Positions 52,435-60,534 of a stretch of DNA of 64,000 bases are shown here, in pieces. The translations under genes and the position numbers were made by a program. The notes under the pieces are model-generated. The model saw nothing but the letters and a program-made list of their open reading frames with translations, had not been told where the DNA came from and searched no databases. This DNA is from JBBTCX01 sp964494205 (GTDB lineage: Bacteria; Planctomycetota; Phycisphaerae; UBA1845), in contig CAZBRD010000024.1 in NCBI GenBank assembly GCA_964494205.1, forward strand, positions 1 through 64,000, given 5' to 3'. Numbering within the stretch: the stretch's first letter is position 1; each line of letters starts with the position of its first letter.

Positions 52435-54636
52435 CTATTTGGACGACCGAAGTAGTTTATCACTGCCGACGAGAAGGAGAATAATGACCAGGAATCCAAA
52501 CGGAATGAGCGTAAACCAATTGGACGCCGACCAACCTTCCGGCAATGCGTTGCTGAAGTTTAGTTTCTCTTCCAGCTTGGGTGCAGTGGCGAGGAAACCC
52601 GCCAGAATGGCGGCGATCGTTCCCCCTGCAATAAGGCCCGATGAAATAAGAACACCTGGACCCATGTCCCCTTCCGCCGCTGATTGTTTCTTCTTGCGCT
52701 CGACCAGGTATCGCACAATTCCGCCAACAAAGATCGGGCTGGATGCCGAAAGCGGCAGATACACTCCCACAGCAAATGGTAAGGACGGTATGCCGCTCAA
52801 CTCCAGTACTAGTGCTATAGCTACCCCAAGCAAAACCAGTGACCAAGGAAGCTTCTGAGTGAGAATTCCGTCAATAATCAACGACATCAGCGTGGCCTTT
52901 GGAGCCGTGAATTTGGTGACATCAGTACCGTCGTCGCGCTTCTCGAGCCTCCCGTTGATACCCGGATCAACGAGATAGACAATTTTTCCGGATTCATCTA
53001 CGAGATACTTTCCGGCTTCGACTCCCGGTATCGCGCGAGTTTTCGCCCGCAACACAAAGTACTCTTTGGAATCACCCGTCGAGTCTGCGGGCCGTTGCTT
53101 TTCGGAAAGCTGTGAAACATCAATCGTCGCCGTTGGCAGGTCTTTTTTCGAGTAAATGGTCGCATTGTCATTGAGCTTCAACAGCAGGAACCCAATCACC
53201 AATGCAGAACTCAGTGCCCCAATCAGAATACCAATCTGCTGTGAACGCGGCGTGCCACCAACCAGGTAACCGGTTTTTAGGTCTTGAGAGGTCGTACCAC
53301 CATTCGAAGCCGCAATGCAAACAATCCCCGCGATGGACAACGCTGTGAGCCTGTGATCCGCACCCACCCAACCCATCGCGAGAAATATCAGGCAAGTCAA
53401 AAGCAGTGTGGCAACCGTCATACCCGATATAGGATTAGATGAAGAACCGATCTCACCAGTCAAACGCGATGACACGGTAACGAACAAGAATCCAAAAAGG
53501 ACGATCAAGCCCGCTCCAACAATGTTCATCTTCAACATCGGGGCTGCCCAGATGGCGATCACGAGCCCAAACGAACCCAATAGCACAACCTTCATGGACA
53601 AGTCTCGATCGGTTCGCAAGGTCGAGGCAATCTCTCGTGTTCCACCCTGCTTGACGAAATCCCCGAGTCCGGAACGAAGCGAAGTCAAGATGAGAGGGAG
53701 TGCCTGCAACATGCTGATGATTCCACCGGCAGCAACCGCGCCCGCTCCGATATAGAGGACGTAGTTGTCCCAGATGTGTTTGACGTTAGCGATGGGATTA
53801 GGGCCGCTCATCATCTCGCGAATTGTTTTTTCTGCAGGAAAGAGCGGCTCAGCAAGACCGCCGCCGAACAAAACAATGGCCGGCACAAGTACCCACGAAG
53901 CAAGTATGCCGCCCGCCACCATGATGCAAGAAATCCGCGTGCCAATAATGTACCCAACGCCTAGCAACGCCGGTGCGGCCTCAATGGATACGATCGATCC
54001 CTTGTAAAACTCCATTGCCTTCGCCGGAATCGTCTTCCAAAGTTTGAAGCCTTCCATCAGGAACTGGTAGAGAAACGCCAAGCCGAACCCCACGAAAACG
54101 GTTTTCGCGCTCGCCCCGCCCTTCTCGCCTACCATCAGGACTTCCGCGCACGCTGTTCCTTCCGGGTAGATAAGCCTCCCATGCTGCTTCACGATGAACG
54201 CGCGCCGCAGCGGAATCATCATCAGGATGCCTAGCAATCCACCTAACACTGCCACCAGCGTCACACGCGTCACTTCAAGGTCATACCCCAGAATCATCAG
54301 CGCAGGCATCGTCACACCCACGCCGAACGCAATCGATTCACCCGCCGACCCCGTCGTCTGCACGATGTTGTTTTCAAGAATGGTGGCGTTCCGCCCCAGC
54401 AGCGGCCTGAAAATTCGAAACACCGTGATCGACAGCACCGCGATGGGAATCGAAGCCGACACCGTCATGCCGACCTTCAGCACGAGGTACAGCGACGACG
54501 CACCGAAGATGATCCCCAGAATCGCACCCACCAACACCGACGACAACGTCAACTCGGGTATGTTGGCCTCGGGCGCGACATACGGTTTGTGATCATGCAC
54601 GGTGGACGCGGATGATGCGGTTGATTCTGATTTCAT
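52435..54636 (-). CDS. OPT family oligopeptide transporter
   Basis: This is a proton-coupled uptake system for peptides or metal chelates. It has about 14-16 membrane segments and the family features PELTLSSVLVGAILGIIFGASSLYLVLKVGMTVSASIPIAVL, NNIVQTTGSAGESIAFGVGVTMPALM and YPEGTACAEVLMVGEKGG. A soluble insertion of about 90 residues occurs near residues 500-590. ATG 54636 is preceded by GGAGTGACTCG; the open frame continues to 54669. Length is 733 residues. Confidence 0.93.
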   Translation of the reverse strand: MKSESTASSASTVHDHKPYVAPEANIPELTLSSVLVGAILGIIFGASSLYLVLKVGMTVSASIPIAVLSITVFRIFRPLLGRNATILENNIVQTTGSAGESIAFGVGVTMPALMILGYDLEVTRVTLVAVLGGLLGILMMIPLRRAFIVKQHGRLIYPEGTACAEVLMVGEKGGASAKTVFVGFGLAFLYQFLMEGFKLWKTIPAKAMEFYKGSIVSIEAAPALLGVGYIIGTRISCIMVAGGILASWVLVPAIVLFGGGLAEPLFPAEKTIREMMSGPNPIANVKHIWDNYVLYIGAGAVAAGGIISMLQALPLILTSLRSGLGDFVKQGGTREIASTLRTDRDLSMKVVLLGSFGLVIAIWAAPMLKMNIVGAGLIVLFGFLFVTVSSRLTGEIGSSSNPISGMTVATLLLTCLIFLAMGWVGADHRLTALSIAGIVCIAASNGGTTSQDLKTGYLVGGTPRSQQIGILIGALSSALVIGFLLLKLNDNATIYSKKDLPTATIDVSQLSEKQRPADSTGDSKEYFVLRAKTRAIPGVEAGKYLVDESGKIVYLVDPGINGRLEKRDDGTDVTKFTAPKATLMSLIIDGILTQKLPWSLVLLGVAIALVLELSGIPSLPFAVGVYLPLSASSPIFVGGIVRYLVERKKKQSAAEGDMGPGVLISSGLIAGGTIAAILAGFLATAPKLEEKLNFSNALPEGWSASNWFTLIPFGFLVIILLLVGSDKLLRSSK

Positions 54637-54853
54637 CGAGTCACTCCGATTGATGGCGTGCGGTGTCACCGACCCAATACGCAGCCTGCATGCTCACCGG
54701 CACCGGGGCGACATCATAACTCAGCAGTCCAAGAGGTGTCACGAATTGTTTTGACGCACCCCAAAAGCACGACCCCACCCGCCTTTTCAAACGAGTGGGG
54801 CCAAGCAACATCCTGCCGGTTTGGCGGGATTGACGTTCTCAAAATAAGAGGAC

Positions 54854-54890
54854 GGGTGGCATGGCCAAGCGAAGCGCCGCCATGCCCAAC
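54854..54890 (+). repeat. Diverged GGTGGCACGG-type palindrome
   Basis: GGTGGCATGGCCAAGC, then GAAGC, then GCCGCCATGCCCA gives a partly matching hairpin resembling the copies at 38900 and 43921. It sits between the OPT gene start and the end of the next minus-strand gene. Confidence 0.5.
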
Positions 54891-54901
54891 CCTTTAGCTA
54901 A

Positions 54902-55450
54902 TTAGTCGTTTAACGCATCCTCAATCCGCTGAACTTCGTCCGTCCGATGCTGTTCGATCAGAGTCCACTTTTCCTCCGCAACCGTCTGCACCTGCGCAAT
55001 CAGCTCCTCGGCCGCACCAAGATCAGTCAACACCTCGATGGCGTGCTCAACCACAAACTGAATACGATCGCTGTTGTTGTCCGCGATCTGGTTCACGCGA
55101 TTCGTGCGATTCTCCGCTACATTCGCCGCCTGCTCCGCGTGATCGTTCGCCTGCAGCTGGTTGATGATGTTCACGCCCACATTCGTCACGACGTGCATCC
55201 GCACGTTGGCCATATGCGCAATGCGAGTCATCCGATGAATCGCACGCTGCGCCACCTGCTCCGGCGTGGGCGGTTCACTTGCAAAATCGGGCGGCGCAAA
55301 CTCACGACCCGGCGGACCGAAATCACCCATGAACGGCTGCGGCCCGCCCATGGGTCCACCCATCGGCCCACGCCCCGGCGCCGCCTTCAGAAACGTACCA
55401 ACGCCCACGATCGCGATAGCGGCCAACGCCATGATTGAAAATCTAAGCAT
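54902..55450 (-). CDS. Exported hypothetical helical protein
   Basis: A signal peptide (MLRFSIMALAAIAIVGVGTFLKAA) is followed by a Gly/Pro/Met-rich stretch (GPMGGPMGGPQPF) and then a long helical region with many Asn, Gln and Ala (ANVRMHVVTNVGVNIINQL; AEQAANVAENRTNRVNQIADNN). The ATG follows AAAGGGG. It may be a periplasmic chaperone-like or structural protein; no family recognised. Confidence 0.65.
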   Translation of the reverse strand: MLRFSIMALAAIAIVGVGTFLKAAPGRGPMGGPMGGPQPFMGDFGPPGREFAPPDFASEPPTPEQVAQRAIHRMTRIAHMANVRMHVVTNVGVNIINQLQANDHAEQAANVAENRTNRVNQIADNNSDRIQFVVEHAIEVLTDLGAAEELIAQVQTVAEEKWTLIEQHRTDEVQRIEDALND

Positions 55451-55650
55451 CGAAAACCCCTTTCTGGTCTAAGGGAGACACATCCCATCACCACCGATGG
55501 GCTTCATTACACAGGGCATAACGCTGCGACTCTCGGATTATTGCCGGGCATGGAGACGGGTCATAAATCGCAAAGCCACCATAACGCGGTACGAGTATTC
55601 AGTTGAAACCTGCACTCAACAAGCCGTACGTGAGTATTTCGCAAGAATCA

Positions 55651-55685
55651 TTTCCCCCCTTACTAAGGGGGGATAAAGGGAGGTC
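55651..55685 (+). repeat. Family-2 hairpin repeat copy
   Basis: Arms CCCCCCTTA and TAAGGGGGG around a single C, followed by the tail ATAAAGGGAGGTC. A second copy is at 63770-63803, with tail ATTGAGGGGGGTC. Hairpin plus G-rich tail ending in GGTC parallels family 1. Confidence 0.8.
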
Positions 55686-55728
55686 CACAAACGCTGAAAG
55701 GCATCGACGAATAATTCGACGCTCGCAA

Positions 55729-56463
55729 CTACGTCCGCTTCGTCCACTCCTCGCCAGCATACTTGGCTACTAACTCTTCAGACAGGTCGAGTTCGTTTTT
55801 CTGCCAATCACCCGATTCAAGATCAAGACTCGCCTCTTCCGCAAAATGTCTCGGAAACCCCACCGCAACCTTCTCGATCATCTCCTCATGATCGACTGCA
55901 GGCCGCGCCGTCGATTGCTGCTCAAACCGATTCCCCAGCACGATCGACCCATGCTGCAAGACAGCCGTCCGCGTCCGCCGCTGCGCACTGCCCGCCAGCT
56001 TCTGATGGTCGAAGAGAACGTCGAAACAATGTCGCCGCTCGAAACAAAAGAACGGCCCACGAGCAGCCGACGAATCATCCGTAAACCCACATCGCGAAGT
56101 CGAAAGTCCCAGCTCGCGCAGGCAGTTAATCAACGCATCGTGAGCAAGCTGATACAATCGATTAGGCCCGCCGTGATTGAGCGCGTGCCCAACAGGTATC
56201 GCGATCGAATAAGTCAATTCCAGATCATGCAGTATCGCCCCACCGCCGGTGAGCCGACGGACCACAGCCAACTCCCCCGCAGGCGACGTCAGCGCCTCAT
56301 AATCCGCATAGTGCTGAAAATACCCCAACGAAATCGTCGGTTCAGACCAACGATAAAGCCGCAACGTCGGTCCCGACTCACCAGTGCCAACCAGTGTCAT
56401 CAACGCCTCATCACGCGCCATGTTGGCAGGACCAGAAAGTGATGGATCAATAACTAGCCGCAT
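55729..56463 (-). CDS. Lipoate-protein ligase A family (biotin/lipoate A/B ligase domain)
   Basis: The BPL/LplA fold is visible: LRLYRWSEPTISLGYFQHYADYE, VVRRLTGGGAILHDLELTYSIAIP (the RRxxGGGxVxHD motif) and HQKLAGSAQRRTRTAVLQHGSIVLG with the catalytic Lys. At 244 residues it lacks the C-terminal domain of E. coli LplA, like LipM/LipL-type octanoyl transferases and small ligases. Position next to gcvPA/gcvPB suggests lipoylation of GcvH, though that gene is not in the window. Confidence 0.9.
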   Translation of the reverse strand: MRLVIDPSLSGPANMARDEALMTLVGTGESGPTLRLYRWSEPTISLGYFQHYADYEALTSPAGELAVVRRLTGGGAILHDLELTYSIAIPVGHALNHGGPNRLYQLAHDALINCLRELGLSTSRCGFTDDSSAARGPFFCFERRHCFDVLFDHQKLAGSAQRRTRTAVLQHGSIVLGNRFEQQSTARPAVDHEEMIEKVAVGFPRHFAEEASLDLESGDWQKNELDLSEELVAKYAGEEWTKRT

Positions 56464-56544
56464 GTTAATGCAATTCTATAGTTGTCGGAGTGTACACTGT
56501 ACGAGCTACGGCGCTTGCATCGATTCCCGGAAGTCGACCATCGG

Positions 56545-56587
56545 TTCCCTCTCCCTCTTAGGGAGAGGGTTAGGGTGAGGGTCTCTT
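56545..56587 (+). repeat. Family-1 hairpin repeat copy C
   Basis: Same 10-bp stem and CTT loop as copy A. The tail is TTAGGGTGAGGGTCTCTT, one base longer than in the other copies. Read on the minus strand, TAA at 56572-56570 is the stop codon of the DUF559 gene, so the extra base creates the stop in this frame. Confidence 0.9.
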
Positions 56588-57043
56588 GGACTGCGACTTA
56601 GCCCGCGTTCTCCCAAGCTTCTCCGCCTGAACCACCATCGCGTTCTCAATCGCCTCCATCACACCACGAATCCCAGTGAGCACTTCGTCGTTCGAAAAAC
56701 GAATGATACGCCATCCGAGTCGTTCAATCTCTTGCTCTCGTACAAAATCACGCACAGCCGTCGTATCATGGCTATGACCATCGATCTCGATGACGAGGTC
56801 AAGCTGCGGCACAGCAAAATCGACAACGAACTTACCTATTACAAATTGCCGTCGTAATTTGAACTCACCGAACTGTCCCCCTCGAAGCCGCGACCACAGG
56901 AAGCGTTCCGGCATCGTCGCTCGCTGCCGCAAACCGCGAGCATTCGGCGTCAAATGCGAGGGACGCTCGTTATGATGCCAGCGGTCCACGACAAAGAGAC
57001 CCTCACCCTGCCCTCTCCCTAAGAGGGAGAGGGAACGCGACAC
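56570..57043 (-). CDS. DUF559 domain endonuclease framed by inverted repeats
   Basis: The family sequence is LRQRATMPERFLWSRLRGGQFGEFKLRRQFVIGKFVVDFAVPQLDLVIEIDGHSHD, a PD-(D/E)xK/Vsr-like fold with the expected D-x13-ExD spacing (DFAV...VIEID) and a C-terminal LGWRIIRFSNDEVL. The open frame starts with GTG 57043 just outside repeat copy D and reads through it (SLSLLGRGQGEG); the more natural start is GTG 56989, using the G-rich tail of the repeat as Shine-Dalgarno. The last five residues and the stop come from copy C. Function is unknown. Confidence 0.85.
   Translation of the reverse strand: MSRSLSLLGRGQGEGLFVVDRWHHNERPSHLTPNARGLRQRATMPERFLWSRLRGGQFGEFKLRRQFVIGKFVVDFAVPQLDLVIEIDGHSHDTTAVRDFVREQEIERLGWRIIRFSNDEVLTGIRGVMEAIENAMVVQAEKLGRTRAKSQSKRPSP
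56994..57035 (-). repeat. Family-1 hairpin repeat copy D (inverted)
   Basis: The same element in opposite orientation: AAGAGACCCTCACCCTG followed by CCCTCTCCCT, loop AAG, AGGGAGAGGG. With copy C it forms inverted flanks around the DUF559 gene, spanning 56545-57035. Confidence 0.9.
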
Positions 57044-57087
57044 ACCACAGTCATTCGTCAGTCACGTTTCGCCCGGGCGGGTAGAGC

Positions 57088-58572
57088 TTACTTTCGCCAG
57101 CGTACGTTCGGCTTGCGATCAGCCGAAACGATATCCACGCGGCTGACGCCCGTGGTGTGCGGCGCGTTGTGCACGATGTCTGGATTTCCCTCGATCTCAT
57201 CCGCGATTTCCATCATCGCATCCACAAACCGATCCAGCGTCGCCAGCGATTCCGTCTCCGTCGGCTCAACCATCAGGCAATGATGAATTGGCCAGCTCAT
57301 CGTCGGCGGGTGGATGCCGTGATCGATGAGTCGCTTGGCGATGTCGAGCACTGTGATCTCTTCATTCGCAAACTTCGGCACCGTGATGAACTCATGAGCG
57401 TACGGCGGCGTGAACGGCATCGGGTAGCGCTTCTTCAACTTCGCCGCCAGATAATTGGCCGACAGCACCGCCTTCTCCGACGCGTCGCGCAGACCATCAC
57501 ACCCGTTTGCACGGATGTACGCATACGCGCGAACCAGAACGCCAACTTGCCCGAAGAACGACCGTACCTTGCCGATCGAGTGCGGACGATTGTGGTCCCA
57601 GCCGAAAGTCCCATCCGCGTGTTTCACCACCTGCGGCACCGGCAGGAACTGTCGCAAATGCTCCGCAACCGCCACCGGCCCCGCACCCGGACCGCCACCG
57701 CCGTGCGGCGTGCTGAACGTCTTGTGCGTGTTGAAGTGCATCACGTCGACGCCGAAATCGCCCGGCCGTGTGATGCCGAGAATGGCATTCATGTTCGCGC
57801 CGTCGAGATAAAGCAGCGCGCCCTTCGAATGCACAATCCGCGCAATCTCCGCGATCTGATCGTCGAAAATGCCGACCGTATTCGGATTCGTAATCATCAA
57901 CGCAGCCGTGTCCTTATCCACCTTGCTGCGCAGGTCATCGAGATCGACGCGACCATCCGGCTTCGATTTGATCGACATCGATTCGCGACCGCAGATCGTG
58001 CACGTGGCAGGATTCGTCCCGTGTGCACTATCCGGCGCCAGCACCTTCTTGCGGTTCTCCCCGCGACTTCGATGATACGCGTTGATGATCATCAGGCCGG
58101 TCATCTCGCCATGCGCACCAGCCGCCGGTTGCAGCGTGACCTCCGCCAAACCCGAAATTTCCGCCAGATCGCAGCGCAGGCGATACAGCAATTCCAGCAC
58201 GCCCTGAATATCCGCCTCAGCCTGATACGGATGAATGAACGCAAAGCCCGGCATAGCAGCCGCCCGCTCATTGATGCGCGGGTTATACTTCATCGTGCAA
58301 CTGCCGAGCGGGTAGAAGTTGCCGTCCACGCTGAAGCAGCGATGCGCGAGACGCTTGTAGTGTCGAACGATATCAAGCTCGCCGATCTCCGGCAGCGCCG
58401 GCGGGTCCTCAGCCAGCAACGCCTCGGGCGCGAACTCGGTGCGCTTGAACACCGGCACGTCCACCTCGGGCAGCGACACCGCGCTCAACCCAGCCGCACC
58501 CTGTTCAAAAAGCAGCGGATTATCCGCCTGCCGCAATTTCGGAATCGTGTGATCCACGGTCATGACTGTCAT
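57088..58572 (-). CDS. gcvPB: Glycine dehydrogenase (decarboxylating) subunit 2
   Basis: GcvPB is the PLP-binding half of the split P-protein of the glycine cleavage system. The PLP lysine lies in HFNTHKTFSTPHGGGGPG; FYPLGSCTMKYNPRINE and PAAGAHGEMTGLMIINAYH are conserved. The open frame begins with TTG at 58593, but ATG 58572 (or 58563) is preferred, giving 494 residues. The gcvPA gene is upstream on the same strand, separated by the zinc-ribbon gene. Confidence 0.96.
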   Translation of the reverse strand: MTVMTVDHTIPKLRQADNPLLFEQGAAGLSAVSLPEVDVPVFKRTEFAPEALLAEDPPALPEIGELDIVRHYKRLAHRCFSVDGNFYPLGSCTMKYNPRINERAAAMPGFAFIHPYQAEADIQGVLELLYRLRCDLAEISGLAEVTLQPAAGAHGEMTGLMIINAYHRSRGENRKKVLAPDSAHGTNPATCTICGRESMSIKSKPDGRVDLDDLRSKVDKDTAALMITNPNTVGIFDDQIAEIARIVHSKGALLYLDGANMNAILGITRPGDFGVDVMHFNTHKTFSTPHGGGGPGAGPVAVAEHLRQFLPVPQVVKHADGTFGWDHNRPHSIGKVRSFFGQVGVLVRAYAYIRANGCDGLRDASEKAVLSANYLAAKLKKRYPMPFTPPYAHEFITVPKFANEEITVLDIAKRLIDHGIHPPTMSWPIHHCLMVEPTETESLATLDRFVDAMMEIADEIEGNPDIVHNAPHTTGVSRVDIVSADRKPNVRWRK

Positions 58573-58745
58573 TGTCGCAAAACCCTGTCGCAAAAAATAG
58601 TCGGTTGAAGTTTCAAAAATCTGCTGTGCCGAGAATCCCTTCTCGGCACTCCGCCTTCAGGGAATCCCTTCCCACCGCGCCACTTCGATCATTAGCTGCA
58701 TGCGAAACACCTACATGTACTAGGCGTTTCGAGATGGCATCTCAA

Positions 58746-59030
58746 TCACGCCTCGCGCTTCTTCTTCCCTTTCCCATTGACGATTGCATGTCGCCACAAC
58801 TCATCGATCTTGTGCTCAGCTCCGCACTCGGGACATCGACACTGCGTCAGCCCCGAAAGGTTGTAACCACACTCGATGCACGTCGGCGGCGTCACACGCG
58901 ATGCCCGCCACCCTCGCACATACCCCGATCGCCATATCACGAACCACGCGAACACAATCGCCAGTGCAATCGTCAGGAAAACCAGCAGCATCACCCCGCC
59001 GTCGACATAACTCTGCAGACGCGGGTTCAC
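58746..59030 (-). CDS. Small membrane protein with CxxCGYxLxGL zinc ribbon
   Basis: GTG 59030 lies one base after the gcvPA TAG, giving 94 residues. An N-terminal membrane helix (GGVMLLVFLTIALAIVFAWFVIW) is followed by the four-Cys ribbon CIECGYNLSGLTQCRCPECGAEH and a basic tail. This ribbon pattern is frequent in Planctomycetota and is also present in the proteins at 61862 and 62582. Placement between gcvPA and gcvPB implies co-expression; a role in glycine cleavage is not established. Confidence 0.8.
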   Translation of the reverse strand: MNPRLQSYVDGGVMLLVFLTIALAIVFAWFVIWRSGYVRGWRASRVTPPTCIECGYNLSGLTQCRCPECGAEHKIDELWRHAIVNGKGKKKREA

Positions 59031-59031
59031 G

Positions 59032-60369
59032 CTACGCCGCCCGCAGGGCCGCCAGCAGCGAATCAATCTCTTGCTTCGAGCGCTTCTCCGTGACAGCCAC
59101 AAGGAAGCAATCGCTCAACTTCGAATCGAACTGCGCCATCGGCACGCCGCCAAGAATGCCGCGCCCGCGACAGGCTTCCAGCACCTGATCAACGCCGCGA
59201 TCGGTATGCACGACAAACTCCTTGAAAAACGGCGCCGCAAACTTCAAACGATATCCTTCAATCTTCGCGATCTCATGCGCCGCGTAATGGGCCTTATCAA
59301 AGCTAAGCGACGCGACCTTCCCGATCCCCTGCTTACCCATCGCAGCCATGTAGATCGACGCGCGAATCGCCAGCAATCCCTGATTCGTACACACATTACT
59401 CGTCGCGCGCTCACGCTTGATGTGCTGCTCACGAGTCTGCAGCGCGAGACAGAACGCCCGACGCCCATCCGCATCTACCGTCTGCCCCACGACGCGCCCC
59501 GGCATCTTCCGCAGGAACTGCTCGCGACACGCCAGCAAGCCCAGATACGGCCCACCATATTGCAGCGGAATACCCAGCCCCTGTCCTTCTGCCACAACGA
59601 TGTCTACCGCGAACGCACCCGGCGGCTTGAACATGCCGCCCGCCAGCGGGTCCCACGAAACAATCGCCAGCGCCCCAGCCTCATGCACAATCGGCACGAG
59701 CTGATCCAATCGCTCCAGACATCCATAGAAGTTCGGCGACTGAATAATCACCGCAGCCGTCTGATCGTTAATGATCTTTCGCAGCTCGTTCGGATCGACC
59801 ACGCCGTTCGGCGTCGGCAACATCACCAATTCCACCCCGCGCTCGAACGAATACGTTTGAAGCACGCGCTGCGTATCTGGATGCGTCGACCCGACGACAA
59901 TCGCTTGATTGCGCTTCGTCGTCGCCGTAGCCATCGACAGCGCCTCTGCCGCCGCGCTCGAAACCTCATACAGCGACGCATTGGCAACATCCATGCCGGT
60001 CAACATGCAGACCATCGTCTGGAACTCGTAGAATAGTTGCAGAATGCCCTGCGAAGCCTCCGCCTGATACGGTGTATACCCCGTCACGAATTCCGACTGC
60101 GCCGCCAGCGCATCCACCACCGTCGGCACGAAATGATCGTACGCCCCGCCGCCGAGGAAACAGACCAGCTCATTCATGTTGCGATTGCGCATCGCAAGAC
60201 CAAGCAGGTCCTTCAGAAGCTCCGGCTCGCTCAACCCCTTCGGAATGTCCAGCGGCTGCTTCATCCGCACATCGCGCGGCACGCGCGAGAACAAATCATC
60301 GATCGACTGCACACCGATCGTGTTGAGCATGTGTCGTACTTGAGGTTCGTTAAGTTGTGTGTATCGCAT
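59032..60369 (-). CDS. gcvPA: Glycine dehydrogenase (decarboxylating) subunit 1
   Basis: GcvPA is the other half of the split P-protein. Features are LSEPELLKDLLGLAMRN, FLGGGAYDHFVPTVVDALAAQSEFVTGYTPYQAEASQGILQLFYEFQTMVCMLTGMDVANASLYE and DIVVAEGQGLGIPLQYGGPYLGLLACRE. The length is 445. gcvT and gcvH are not in the window, so the rest of the complex is encoded elsewhere. Confidence 0.97.
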   Translation of the reverse strand: MRYTQLNEPQVRHMLNTIGVQSIDDLFSRVPRDVRMKQPLDIPKGLSEPELLKDLLGLAMRNRNMNELVCFLGGGAYDHFVPTVVDALAAQSEFVTGYTPYQAEASQGILQLFYEFQTMVCMLTGMDVANASLYEVSSAAAEALSMATATTKRNQAIVVGSTHPDTQRVLQTYSFERGVELVMLPTPNGVVDPNELRKIINDQTAAVIIQSPNFYGCLERLDQLVPIVHEAGALAIVSWDPLAGGMFKPPGAFAVDIVVAEGQGLGIPLQYGGPYLGLLACREQFLRKMPGRVVGQTVDADGRRAFCLALQTREQHIKRERATSNVCTNQGLLAIRASIYMAAMGKQGIGKVASLSFDKAHYAAHEIAKIEGYRLKFAAPFFKEFVVHTDRGVDQVLEACRGRGILGGVPMAQFDSKLSDCFLVAVTEKRSKQEIDSLLAALRAA

Positions 60370-60414
60370 GGTCTCTTCGGAACTGTAGTGTTTAGTCGTT
60401 CACGCCCCGATTCA

Positions 60415-60456
60415 TTCCCTCTCCCTCTTAGGGAGAGGGCAGGGTGAGGGTCTCTT
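60415..60456 (+). repeat. Family-1 hairpin repeat copy E
   Basis: Same stem and loop as copy A with tail CAGGGTGAGGGTCTCTT. It lies between the start of gcvPA and the end of the YhaM-like gene. Confidence 0.9.
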
Positions 60457-60534
60457 CTCGCGGCCTAAGAATCCGCACGTTTTGCATCCATCAAGCAGTG
60501 TGCCACTGCTCTGTGAGCAGCGCCTTCGCCGAAT

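Noticed and set aside
57157..58608. A 483-codon open frame on the plus strand opposite gcvPB
   Set aside because: It is rich in Arg and His with no recognisable domain, and is explained by codon bias of the strongly conserved gcvPB on the other strand.
38983..60456. Family-1 repeats as a CRISPR array
   Set aside because: Copies are kilobases apart, in both orientations, with genes between them, and have no regular spacers.
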